Below, in pieces: positions 1 to 6,699 of a stretch of 10,551 nucleotides of DNA (position 1 is its first letter; the number at the start of each line of letters is the position of its first letter). Origin of the DNA: JBQTHP01 sp052389755 (lineage in GTDB: Bacteria; Pseudomonadota; Gammaproteobacteria; Steroidobacterales; Steroidobacteraceae). Position numbers and translations under genes: made by a program. Below the pieces are notes generated by a model. It was given only the letters and a program-made list of their open reading frames with translations, was not told where the DNA came from and ran no database searches. Location of the stretch: the NCBI GenBank assembly GCA_052389755.1, contig JBQTHP010000122.1:1-10551 (forward strand), given 5' to 3'.

Positions 1-660
1 GGGCGTCTCGTCGGTCAGCTCGAGCGTCAGGATTGTATCGATCTGTTCGGACGTCAGCGGCGTGAGCGTCCGGATCGCGGCGCCGTTCGCCGCAGGAGCG
101 CGCTCGTGCGCCGGTTCGAGCTGCAGCTCCTCGACGATCGGCTGCGTGTCCTCCTTCCGAAGTGAGAGCTCGGCGTCCGCTGCATCGTTCCGCGGTTCAT
201 CCGCCGCCGGCGCGGGCACGAGCTCCATCGAGGGCGCAGGTGGTGCGGTAACGGTCGGCTTCAGCAGCACGGCGATGCGCTGCAGAACCGTGCGCACCTG
301 CGTCGTGACGAGACGGGCCGCGAGTCCTTTGGTGATCGACTTGCCGTCGATCAGGATCATCGCGATGCCGACGACCGTGCCTTGCGGCGCGCGCACCGGC
401 ATGAACACCGCCGCGCGTCCGTCTTCGAGATCGAGCTCCAGGCCAGGGAGCGACGAGTCCTCGCCGAGCGTCGTGATCGCCTCGAGCGCGTAGCTGTGCT
501 CATCCGGACCGAGCACGCCTTCGCTCAGCCAGAGAACATCGCCCTCTGCATCGCAGAGCGAGACCGAATGCAGGCGCATCGGCGGCAGGGCGGCACGCAG
601 CTGCCACCCCAACGACTCGGGAGTGATCTCATCCGCCGGTGCTCTGCCTTTGTTCGGCAT
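1..660 (-). CDS. Conserved protein of unknown function, N-terminal part (runs off left edge)
   Basis: Reading the minus strand from the ATG at 660 gives 220 codons without a stop to the window edge, so the gene is incomplete. The protein begins MPNKGRAPADEITPESLGWQ. Residues about 15-135 look like one compact alpha/beta domain (VSLCDAEGDVLWLSEGVLGPDEH, then AAVFMPVRAPQGTVVGIAMILIDGKS, then a helix ending VRTVLQRIAVLLKP), similar in style to a GAF or roadblock-like sensory module. Residues about 136-200 are a low-complexity linker rich in Pro, Ala and Glu. The product ends within LTPLTSEQIDTILTLELTDETP. No signal peptide or membrane segment is visible, so it is probably cytoplasmic. An in-frame TAA lies upstream (about 736-738), and no strong ribosome-binding site precedes the ATG. 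A sensory N-terminus of a larger signalling protein, such as an EAL-domain phosphodiesterase, is possible, but the catalytic part would lie outside the window. It has no evident link to GlcNAc metabolism. Confidence 0.7.
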   Translation of the reverse strand, partial: MPNKGRAPADEITPESLGWQLRAALPPMRLHSVSLCDAEGDVLWLSEGVLGPDEHSYALEAITTLGEDSSLPGLELDLEDGRAAVFMPVRAPQGTVVGIAMILIDGKSITKGLAARLVTTQVRTVLQRIAVLLKPTVTAPPAPSMELVPAPAADEPRNDAADAELSLRKEDTQPIVEELQLEPAHERAPAANGAAIRTLTPLTSEQIDTILTLELTDETP

Positions 661-781
661 GGGCTGGGATTTCTGCAACGGCAAGGGGCGCACACCCTGC
701 GCGACTGGAATATGGCTAGGGTGGCAGGAGATGAGTTAAGTGGCCGTGATATTGCTCGCGTTCTGCGGGAACTCATGGCCG

Positions 782-798
782 CGGTGCGCGATGCACCG
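782..798 (-). terminator. Small hairpin just downstream of nagA
   Basis: CGGTGC (782-787) and GCACCG (793-798) are perfect 6-bp complements around a 5-nt loop, starting 5 bp after the nagA stop codon. No T-tract follows on the minus strand, so as an intrinsic terminator it is weak. It may simply stabilise the 3' end of the nag operon transcript. The rest of the 142-bp gap (661-802) shows no other clear signal, although a promoter for the left-edge gene must lie there or further upstream. Confidence 0.3.
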
Positions 799-802
799 TT
801 TG

Positions 803-1948
803 TCATATTCTGGATGAGTGTCCGTCGATCCACGTTTCGCGCACATTCAGATCGTCGTCGACGAGCACGAGGTCGGCCCGGTAACCGGGCGCGATGCGGC
901 CAAGCTCGGCGTGCAGCCCGAGGAATGCCGCCGGATACTGACTCGCCATTTTTGCCGCGTCGGCGAGCGCGAGGCCGAGCAGCGCGACCGCGTTACGCAC
1001 CGCAGTCGCCATGTCCATATCCGAGCCGGCGAGTCTTCCGTCCTCGTCTATGCACACGCTGTCCTCGACCGAAATCGCACGCCCTTGCAGGCTGAAACTC
1101 TTGTTGGGCGTGCCGACGCTCGGCATTGCGTCCGTCACGATCATGAAGCGATCGAGCGGCTTGCACTTGAGCGCAATGCGCAGCACGACGGGATCGACGT
1201 GCCGGCCGTCCACGATGATGCCGCACCAGCTGTGCGGATCGTCGAGCGCCGCACCGACGACCCCCGGCTCGCGCCCGGTCAGTTGCGACATCGCGTTGAA
1301 GAGATGCGTGAAACCGGTAAGCCCGTGCCGCAGCGCGGTGGCGATCACCTCGTACGTCGCATTCGTATGCCCGGCCGAGACGACGACGCCTGCCGCGACC
1401 AGCTTGCGGATGATCTGCGGCGTCGTCACTTCCGGCGCGAGCGTGACGAGCGTCTTGCCTCCCCGCAGAGACGTGAGAAGGCCGATCGCGCTCTCGTCGA
1501 GGTCGCGCAGCTTCGCGGAGTCGTGCACACCCCTGCGCGCCTCGTTGAGGTAGGGGCCTTCGATGTGAATGCCGAGAACGCCGGGGACGCGGGCCTCGAT
1601 TGCCTCCTGCGCCGCGGCTACGGCCTGTGCGACGACGTGCAGATCGTCGCTGATCAGCGTGGGGAGAAAGCCTGTCGTTCCGAACTGGCGGTGGGCACGG
1701 CCGATTTCGCGGATTGCATCGACGCTCGGCTCGTCGTTGAACAGCACGCCGCCGCCGCCGTTCACCTGCGTGTCGATGAAACCCGGGAGCAGCAAACCTC
1801 CGTCGAGATCGTGCCGTGACGCTGCTCGGAAGCGCGCGTCGTCTTCGGAGACGATGGCGACGATCCGTCCGCGCTCCAGCAGCACGGCTCGGCCTTCGAC
1901 GATGCCCTCCTCGGTGAGAACCCGGCCGTTCGTGAGCGCGAGAAGCAT
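803..1948 (-). CDS. nagA: N-acetylglucosamine-6-phosphate deacetylase
   Basis: This amidohydrolase-superfamily enzyme hydrolyses GlcNAc-6-phosphate to glucosamine-6-phosphate and acetate in the cytoplasm, the first committed step of GlcNAc catabolism. The 381-residue length is normal for the family. Visible landmarks are LPGFIDTQVNGGGGVLFND (residues 54-72), in which Q61 and N63 replace the HxH pair of many amidohydrolases as in E. coli NagA; HIEGPYLN with metal ligand E130; SAGHTNATY with H194; THLFNAMSQLTGREPG with H215; DGRHV with H250; and VTDAMP with the catalytic Asp D273. The end (GRIAPGYRADLVLVDDDLNV) is the usual amidohydrolase C-terminal strand region. The ATG shares one base with the stop of the upstream deaminase gene (TGATG), so translation is probably coupled. 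It is the last gene of the regulator-deaminase-deacetylase operon and supplies the substrate of its upstream neighbour. Confidence 0.96.
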   Translation of the reverse strand: MLLALTNGRVLTEEGIVEGRAVLLERGRIVAIVSEDDARFRAASRHDLDGGLLLPGFIDTQVNGGGGVLFNDEPSVDAIREIGRAHRQFGTTGFLPTLISDDLHVVAQAVAAAQEAIEARVPGVLGIHIEGPYLNEARRGVHDSAKLRDLDESAIGLLTSLRGGKTLVTLAPEVTTPQIIRKLVAAGVVVSAGHTNATYEVIATALRHGLTGFTHLFNAMSQLTGREPGVVGAALDDPHSWCGIIVDGRHVDPVVLRIALKCKPLDRFMIVTDAMPSVGTPNKSFSLQGRAISVEDSVCIDEDGRLAGSDMDMATAVRNAVALLGLALADAAKMASQYPAAFLGLHAELGRIAPGYRADLVLVDDDLNVRETWIDGHSSRI

Positions 1949-2982
1949 CAGACGGTCTCGGTGATCTTCGTGAGGTTTGGCGGCCGGTCCGGGTCGCGGC
2001 CGCGTGCGATCGCAAGCTGATTCACCATCCGATAGAAGCTTTGCGCGAGGAGCATCGGCTCGATGACGGCGTGCGAGGCTATCGCCGGCAGATTGAGCGC
2101 GCGCGGGTGCTCGGCGCCGGCGAGCATCACGTCCGCGCCTTGCGCTGCGATCTCCGCCACGAGCGCCTCGATGCCCACGCGCGTTTCATCGTCCTGACAG
2201 AAGACGATCGCAGGAAAACCGCGGCGCACGAGTGCCATCGGGCCGTGGCGCAGCTCCGCGGCGCTGTGCGCCTCCGCGTGCAGGCCGCAGGTCTCCTTCA
2301 GTTTCAGCGCGGCTTCCTGCGCGATGCCGAGGCCGACGCCGCGGCCGATCACGTACAGGCTCTGCGCGGTCTCGAGACGCCGCGTGGCGGCACTCCAGTC
2401 GAGCTCCCACGCCGCGGCGAGCTGCGCGGGTGCGCGCTCCAGCGCGCGGAGCAACTCGCGGTCGGCTGCCCACTCTGCAACGAGATTCGCGACCGCGGTG
2501 AGCGATGTGATGAACGATTTCGTCGCGGCCACGCTCGTCTCATCGCCCGCGTGCAGCGGGATCACGTCGTGCGCGCCTGCTGCCAGGGGCGAGGTTTCCG
2601 CATTCACCAGGGCGAGCACGCGCGCGCCGGCGGATTTTGCCGCTGCCGCCGCGGCAATCAGATCGGGACTGGCTCCCGACTGCGAGATGGCGAGAAATAT
2701 CGCGCCGTCGAGGTCGGACTTCGCCGCGTACACGGAGCTGATCGACGGTGCCGCGGATGCCGTGAGCACGCCGAGGCGAGTCTCGATGAGGTATTTGGCG
2801 AACGTCGCGACGTTGTCGGAGCTGCCGCGTGCGCAAGTAACCACCGCCCGCGGAGCATCGCCGCGCAGCGTGCTCGCGAGTCGCCCCATCAGAGCGCGGT
2901 TCCTCGCGAGCTGAAGGCGAACGCGCTCAGGCGCCTCCGCGGCCTCGCGAAACATCCGGGTCGTGACTTCCGTTGCGATCAC
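1948..2982 (-). CDS. nagB-II: SIS-domain glucosamine-6-phosphate deaminase (NagB-II type)
   Basis: The product is a 344-residue double-SIS protein resembling the isomerase half of GlmS but lacking the N-terminal glutaminase domain. It is therefore expected to work in the catabolic direction: glucosamine-6-P to fructose-6-P plus ammonia. SIS domain 1 carries CARGSSD (50-56), SQSGASPD (101-108) and DETSVAATKSF (147-157). SIS domain 2 carries VIGRG (211-215), EAALKLKETCGLHAEAHSAAELRHGP (223-248) and the C-terminal DPDRPPNLTKITETV. Adjacency to nagA and a GntR regulator is the arrangement known for NagB-II in Xanthomonas and Shewanella relatives, where it replaces classical NagB. The start given is a GTG overlapping the regulator's stop by 4 bp (GTGA). 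The ATG at 2955 (MFREAAEAPERV) matches a typical family N-terminus and is a real alternative; neither start has a strong ribosome-binding site. Annotation as a truncated glmS would be misleading. Confidence 0.92.
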   Translation of the reverse strand: MIATEVTTRMFREAAEAPERVRLQLARNRALMGRLASTLRGDAPRAVVTCARGSSDNVATFAKYLIETRLGVLTASAAPSISSVYAAKSDLDGAIFLAISQSGASPDLIAAAAAAKSAGARVLALVNAETSPLAAGAHDVIPLHAGDETSVAATKSFITSLTAVANLVAEWAADRELLRALERAPAQLAAAWELDWSAATRRLETAQSLYVIGRGVGLGIAQEAALKLKETCGLHAEAHSAAELRHGPMALVRRGFPAIVFCQDDETRVGIEALVAEIAAQGADVMLAGAEHPRALNLPAIASHAVIEPMLLAQSFYRMVNQLAIARGRDPDRPPNLTKITETV

Positions 2983-3722
2983 GTCGCAGCACTGAGCTCC
3001 GCGACGAAATCGTAGATGTCGCCGCGGTAGTAGGACTGGGAGAACTCGACGGCGCGGCCGTCCTTGTGGAAACCGAGCCGCTCGACCAGAAGCCCCGCAT
3101 CGTTTTCCTTCGCGCCGAGGAGCTCGGCCTGCTCCGCGGTGAAGAGTACTGCCCGCAATCGCTGCAGCGCTCGCACCGGGCGATTACCCGTGCGCTCGAG
3201 CGCCTCGTACAGCGAGGATTCCACCGCATCGAGAGACGGCAGACAGGAGGCGAGCACGGTCGCGTACTCCAGCGCCATCGGCGCATCGTCCGCGAAGCGG
3301 ATGCGATGAAAGCGGTACACCGGCGTGCCGGGGCTCGAGCGCAACGTGAGTGCTTCCTCCGGCGTAACGGTCCCGGCCGCGCGCCGCAGCCACACGCTGC
3401 GCGGATTCCTGCCGCGCGCGCGCATGTCCTCCGAGAACGACGTGAGCTTCGAGAAGTTCTTCTCGACGCGCGCGCAGACGAAAGTGCCAGAGCCCTGGCG
3501 CCGCACGAGCAGGCCCTCGTCCACGAGACCGTCGATCGCCTTGCGTACGGTGATGCGCGAGACGGAAAACTCCGTTGCGAGGTCACGCTCTGCGGGCAGA
3601 GCGTCGTCGGGTCCGAGGACGCGACGCTCGATCGCCCCGCGCAGCGCACGCTGGAGTTGCTGATACAGCGGCAGGCTGCTCGATTCGTCGAGCGCGCCGA
3701 CGTTCTTTGTGAGCAAGGCCAA
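2979..3722 (-). CDS. nagQ: GntR-family (HutC/UTRA) transcriptional regulator, NagQ-like
   Basis: This 247-residue repressor-type protein has an N-terminal winged helix-turn-helix at about 18-85 (PLYQQLQRALRGAIERR, LPAERDLATEFSVSRITVRKAIDGLVDEGLLVRRQGSGTFV) and a C-terminal UTRA effector domain at about 100-240 ending YYRGDIYDFVAEL. UTRA regulators in GlcNAc loci (NagQ in Xanthomonas, NagR/YvoA in Bacillus, DasR in Streptomyces) sense amino-sugar phosphates. As first gene of an operon with the deaminase and nagA, control of this locus is the natural inference. Translation probably starts at the TTG at 3722: an in-frame TGA immediately precedes it and GGGAG sits 6 nt upstream. A second TTG at 3716 is less well spaced. 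The 3' end overlaps the deaminase start by 4 bp. Autoregulation is likely because an operator-like repeat lies 34 bp upstream. The exact symbol depends on orthology that I could not test. Confidence 0.9.
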   Translation of the reverse strand: MALLTKNVGALDESSSLPLYQQLQRALRGAIERRVLGPDDALPAERDLATEFSVSRITVRKAIDGLVDEGLLVRRQGSGTFVCARVEKNFSKLTSFSEDMRARGRNPRSVWLRRAAGTVTPEEALTLRSSPGTPVYRFHRIRFADDAPMALEYATVLASCLPSLDAVESSLYEALERTGNRPVRALQRLRAVLFTAEQAELLGAKENDAGLLVERLGFHKDGRAVEFSQSYYRGDIYDFVAELSAAT

Positions 3723-3755
3723 TCAGATCTCCCGTCGTGCGTGCGCTGGCTATAC

Positions 3756-3771
3756 TACCAATTTCATACCA
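3756..3771 (-). promoter_or_regulatory. Operator-like direct repeat with extended -10 upstream of the nag operon
   Basis: On the minus strand the sequence is TGGTATGAAATTGGTA, two TGGTA half-sites with an 11-bp period. It matches the element at 3877-3892 on the other strand at 13 of 16 positions. The first half contains TGG followed by TATGAA, which fits an extended -10 (TGn plus a 4/6 hexamer). That would put transcription start just upstream of the GGGAG/TTG start of the regulator gene. No convincing -35 hexamer is seen. It is probably the binding site through which the GntR protein controls its own operon; this is inference from repetition and position. Confidence 0.5.
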
Positions 3772-3781
3772 CTTAGAGCGA

Positions 3782-3801
3782 GATGTTGTGACTGTGACAT
3801 C
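3782..3801. repeat. Imperfect inverted repeat in the divergent control region
   Basis: GATGT (3782-3786) and ACATC (3797-3801) are inverted copies separated by 10 nt that themselves contain a tandem TGTGAC/TGTGAC-like pair. It lies between the two operator-like elements. It could bind a dimeric regulator, but the arms are only 5 bp and it does not match the CRP consensus. Confidence 0.2.
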
Positions 3802-3876
3802 ATAAGACGCTGTTCAAAAACGGTTTTGCGCCCACTCAACAAATGGTACGCAATATGAATAGCGCTTTTCGACTAT

Positions 3877-3892
3877 TGGTATTATATTGGCA
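3877..3892 (+). promoter_or_regulatory. Operator-like direct repeat with extended -10 upstream of the TonB receptor
   Basis: TGGTATTATATTGGCA on the plus strand is the partner of the element at 3756-3771 (13/16 identical). TGG at 3877-3879 is followed directly by TATTAT (3880-3885), a good extended -10 (5/6 to TATAAT). Transcription would start near 3892, leaving an untranslated leader of about 90 nt. Another TGGTA occurs at 3844, exactly 33 bp (three 11-bp periods) upstream. Overlap of repeat and promoter suggests repression by occluding RNA polymerase. The remainder of 3723-3983 is AT-richer than the coding sequence and shows no further clear element. Confidence 0.5.
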
Positions 3893-3983
3893 CGCAATTG
3901 GTTCGCGCGGCTGATCACGCCGGCGAGACCGGGGGAACACGAGCCAGCGCTCGGTGACGCAGAACTTGGGGGAAGGGCACGTC

Positions 3984-6647
3984 ATGAACATCAGAAGATC
4001 TACATTAATCGGAACAGCAGTCGCGATGGCCCTGTTCGGGCGCACCGGCGACGCAAACTCACAGGGTACAACGGCGAGCGGGCAGGGCCAGGACGACGTG
4101 CTCGAAGAGATCGTCGTACGCGGCATTCGCGCCAGCCTGCGTCAGTCGCTCGAAACCAAGCGCAACTCCGTGGGCGTGGTCGATGCGATCACTGCGGAGG
4201 ACGTCGGCAAGTTCCCGGACAAGAATCTCGCCGAGGCGCTTCAGCGTGTGCCTGGCGTCGTCGTCAATCGCGAGTTTGGCGAAGGCGAGCGCATCAACCT
4301 GCGCGGCACCGGTGCGAACCTCACGCGCACGCTGATCAACGGACATGCGCTGGCGACGGCCGACTGGTTCATTCTCGATCAGCTCCAGACGACCCGCAGC
4401 TTCAACTATCTGATGCTGCCGTCAGACATCATCGGTCAGGTCGCGGTCCACAAGACGCCGCAGGCAGATTTCGAAGAGGGTGGAGTCGGTGGAATCGTCG
4501 ACGTCATTACGCGAAATCCGCTCGATCTCGACTCGATGACGATTCTCGGTTCGATCCAGGCGGGTCACACCGATCTCGCCGACAGCACCGATCCGCAGGC
4601 GACCGGACTCTTCAGCTGGAAAAACGCGGATTCGACGCTCGGCATTCTCGGCGCAGCGGTCTACCAGGAACGCAACATTCGCCGCGACGGCGTCGAGGTG
4701 CTCGGCTACAGCGACCTCGATACGGATCCCGGTCCGGCCGTCAACAATCTGAGATTCCCGTCCCTGATCGGTTCGGCGCTCTTCGAGCAGGAGCGCGTCC
4801 GCACGGGTGGCAACGTCGGGGTTCAATTCAGGCCGAGCGACGACGTCGACGTGAACGTCACCGCTCTGTACTCGAAGTTCGATGCGGACAACATCAACCA
4901 GAACTTCCTGGCGTGGGGTTCACGCGCGATCGGTAACGGCGGCACGCTCACGAACGCGACGATCGTCGGTGACACCGCAGTCGCGGGACGCATCTCTTCG
5001 CTCAATGGCGGCACGCAGGACTTCGGCGTGGTGTACGACGCGATCGATCGCTTCGCGACCGCGGAGACGCGCAACGTCGACGTCGACACCAACTTCAGGC
5101 TGAATGGCGACTGGACGCTGCACCTGAAGCTTGGTTACACCGATGCTGAAGGCAACACCGATTCTCAGCCGTTCGTCGAGTTCGGAGCGCCAGCGGCGTG
5201 GGACTTCGACCTGCGGGGCCGCGCCCCGCAGGTGAGCTACGTCAACGTCAATCCGAGCGACCCGACGGATCTGCAGTTCATCTTCAGCTCGCTGCACCAG
5301 ATACTGAACGAGGATTCGGAAACCTACGCCTACGCGGATCTCGAGAAGGGGCTCGACGTCGGCGTCTTCAATGCGATCAAGTTCGGCGTCAAGCACACCG
5401 ATCACGATCGCGATCTGCGATTCAACGCCACGACCTACGGCGGCTTCCACGTCCCGATCAACACGACTCCGGCCGCGACGTTCGCCGGGCCGCCGACGCC
5501 GAGTGATTTCCTGAGCAGCATCGCGAGCCCGGGCACGCTCACCTCCTACTGGCAGGTGAACCAGGACGCGGTCGAGCAGATCCTGTTTGCGAATCTGGCC
5601 TCGGGGCCACCGCGCATCGTCTATCCCCAGCAGACTTTCGCGGTCGCGGAGAAATCCTATGCCGGCTACGTGATGGGCAGGATGGCGGGCGAAGGCTGGC
5701 GCGGCAATCTCGGCGTGCGGCTGGTGCGCACCGAACAGACCTCGAGCGGCGCGGTCGTGAGTCCGAATGGCAGCATTCAGAATGCGTTCGGCAACTTCGA
5801 TCCGATTACGGTCGAGCGCAGCTACAACGACGTGCTGCCGAGCGTGAATCTGGCGTTCGATGTCGCGGACGACATGGTTCTGCGCTTTGCCGCTGCGCGC
5901 ACGATGGCGCGGCCGGACTTCACGGACGTCGCGCCGCGCGCGACGCTGAATCCGGGAGCACTGTCGGGTCAGTCCGGCAATCCGGAGCTCGATCCGTATC
6001 GCGCCGATCAGTTCGACGTATCGTTCGAGTGGTACCGCGACGAGAACACGGCATACGCGCTCGCGCTCTACTACAAGGACATCCAGTCTTTCATCACCGA
6101 CAGCCCGGTCACGCGGTTCTTCAACGTGCAATCGGCCACCTCGCCGAACCTCGCGTGCACCCCCGTGAGTGCGAACGTCTTCAACTGCCCGTTTCTCATC
6201 AACGAACGGACGAACGGCGGCGGAGGACGGCTCCAGGGCGCCGAGCTCTCCGTCACCCAGCCGCTCGGCGGGGGTTTCGGCGTGACGGGGAACTACACCT
6301 ACTCCGACGCTGGGGCGAACAACGGAGATCCGATCCCGGGCAACTCCGAAAACACCTTCAACGTCGCGACGTATTTCGAGAACAGCCGCGTGAGCGCACG
6401 AGTCGCGTACACGTACAGGTCCGAGTTCTTCGTGGCGTTCGACCGTACGACGCAATTGAATCAGGCGGCGCTCGAGTCGGTGGATGCATCCGTCGTCGTG
6501 AATCTCACCGACAGCTTCGCGCTGACCTTCGATGGCGTGAATCTCACCAACGAGAAAATCGAGCAGTTCGCCGGTGAAGAGTTCCGGCCGCGAGCCGTAT
6601 ACGACAATGGACGGGTCTACTTCGCAGGCGTGCGGGTGAGGTTCTGA
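3984..6647 (+). CDS. TonB-dependent outer-membrane receptor, probable chito-oligosaccharide/GlcNAc glycan transporter
   Basis: The 887-residue protein belongs to the large TonB-dependent receptor family common in Xanthomonas and Caulobacter (TIGR01782 type, by motif). The ATG at 3984 is preceded by GGGGGAAGGG at optimal spacing. A GTG 30 bp upstream is open but would push the signal peptide inward. Residues 1-26 are a signal peptide (NIRR, hydrophobic core, probable cleavage at ANS|Q). EEIVVRG (41-47) is the TonB box. The plug follows at about 48-178 (RNSVGVVDAITAEDVGKFPDKNLAEALQRVPGV, INLRGTG, VHKTPQADFEEGGVGGIVDV). The rest is a beta-barrel ending YFAGVRVRF with the terminal Phe expected for outer-membrane insertion. 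One late loop has two cysteines (LACTPVSANVFNC), a likely disulfide. No secretin/STN or carboxypeptidase-like N-terminal extension is present, so it is not a FecA-type signalling receptor. Substrate is inferred only from divergence with the nag operon and the nearby GH20 enzyme. Confidence 0.95.
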   Translation: MNIRRSTLIGTAVAMALFGRTGDANSQGTTASGQGQDDVLEEIVVRGIRASLRQSLETKRNSVGVVDAITAEDVGKFPDKNLAEALQRVPGVVVNREFGEGERINLRGTGANLTRTLINGHALATADWFILDQLQTTRSFNYLMLPSDIIGQVAVHKTPQADFEEGGVGGIVDVITRNPLDLDSMTILGSIQAGHTDLADSTDPQATGLFSWKNADSTLGILGAAVYQERNIRRDGVEVLGYSDLDTDPGPAVNNLRFPSLIGSALFEQERVRTGGNVGVQFRPSDDVDVNVTALYSKFDADNINQNFLAWGSRAIGNGGTLTNATIVGDTAVAGRISSLNGGTQDFGVVYDAIDRFATAETRNVDVDTNFRLNGDWTLHLKLGYTDAEGNTDSQPFVEFGAPAAWDFDLRGRAPQVSYVNVNPSDPTDLQFIFSSLHQILNEDSETYAYADLEKGLDVGVFNAIKFGVKHTDHDRDLRFNATTYGGFHVPINTTPAATFAGPPTPSDFLSSIASPGTLTSYWQVNQDAVEQILFANLASGPPRIVYPQQTFAVAEKSYAGYVMGRMAGEGWRGNLGVRLVRTEQTSSGAVVSPNGSIQNAFGNFDPITVERSYNDVLPSVNLAFDVADDMVLRFAAARTMARPDFTDVAPRATLNPGALSGQSGNPELDPYRADQFDVSFEWYRDENTAYALALYYKDIQSFITDSPVTRFFNVQSATSPNLACTPVSANVFNCPFLINERTNGGGGRLQGAELSVTQPLGGGFGVTGNYTYSDAGANNGDPIPGNSENTFNVATYFENSRVSARVAYTYRSEFFVAFDRTTQLNQAALESVDASVVVNLTDSFALTFDGVNLTNEKIEQFAGEEFRPRAVYDNGRVYFAGVRVRF

Positions 6648-6659
6648 CGGTGCAGCATG

Positions 6660-6689
6660 GTTCCGGGCGGGCGACCGCTCGCCCGGAAC
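6660..6689. terminator. Hairpin between convergent receptor and sulfotransferase genes
   Basis: Positions 6660-6673 pair with 6676-6689 with a single G-U wobble (6670/6679), giving a GC-rich stem of about 13-14 bp and a very small loop. It starts 13 bp after the receptor stop and lies 11 bp before the last base of the opposing gene. Neither flank has a clear T-tract, so it is not a textbook intrinsic terminator. Position and symmetry fit a bidirectional transcription end or RNA 3'-end stabiliser. Confidence 0.65.
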
Positions 6690-6699
6690 GCACACCGGT

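Noticed and set aside
62..493. 143-codon plus-strand frame near the left edge
   Set aside because: Ser/Ala/Arg-rich shadow; the minus-strand frame through 1-660 gives a globular-looking protein.
382..1095. 237-codon plus-strand frame spanning the gap between the left-edge gene and nagA
   Set aside because: It covers the 3' end of nagA antisense and is Arg-rich throughout; it has no supported start or domain.
993..2015. 340-codon frame on the minus strand overlapping nagA and the deaminase gene
   Set aside because: Extremely Arg-rich out-of-frame translation of nagA; no domain signature.
1948..2982. A truncated glmS (glucosamine-6-phosphate synthase) pseudogene
   Set aside because: The frame is intact with both SIS domains and a normal C-terminus, and sits in a catabolic operon; lack of the glutaminase domain is the hallmark of the NagB-II type rather than decay.
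3815..3828. CAAAAACGGTTTTG near-palindrome as a terminator or operator
   Set aside because: Only a 5-bp A/T stem with a 4-nt loop; too weak to support a functional call.
3836..4126. 96-codon minus-strand frame over the receptor signal-peptide region
   Set aside because: It overlaps the promoter and start of the receptor and has no sequence features of its own.
4920..6695. 591-codon open frame on the minus strand, antisense to the TonB receptor
   Set aside because: It is a high-GC antisense shadow: composition is Arg/Val/Glu/His-rich without motifs, and the plus-strand receptor explains the region fully with signal peptide, plug and barrel.
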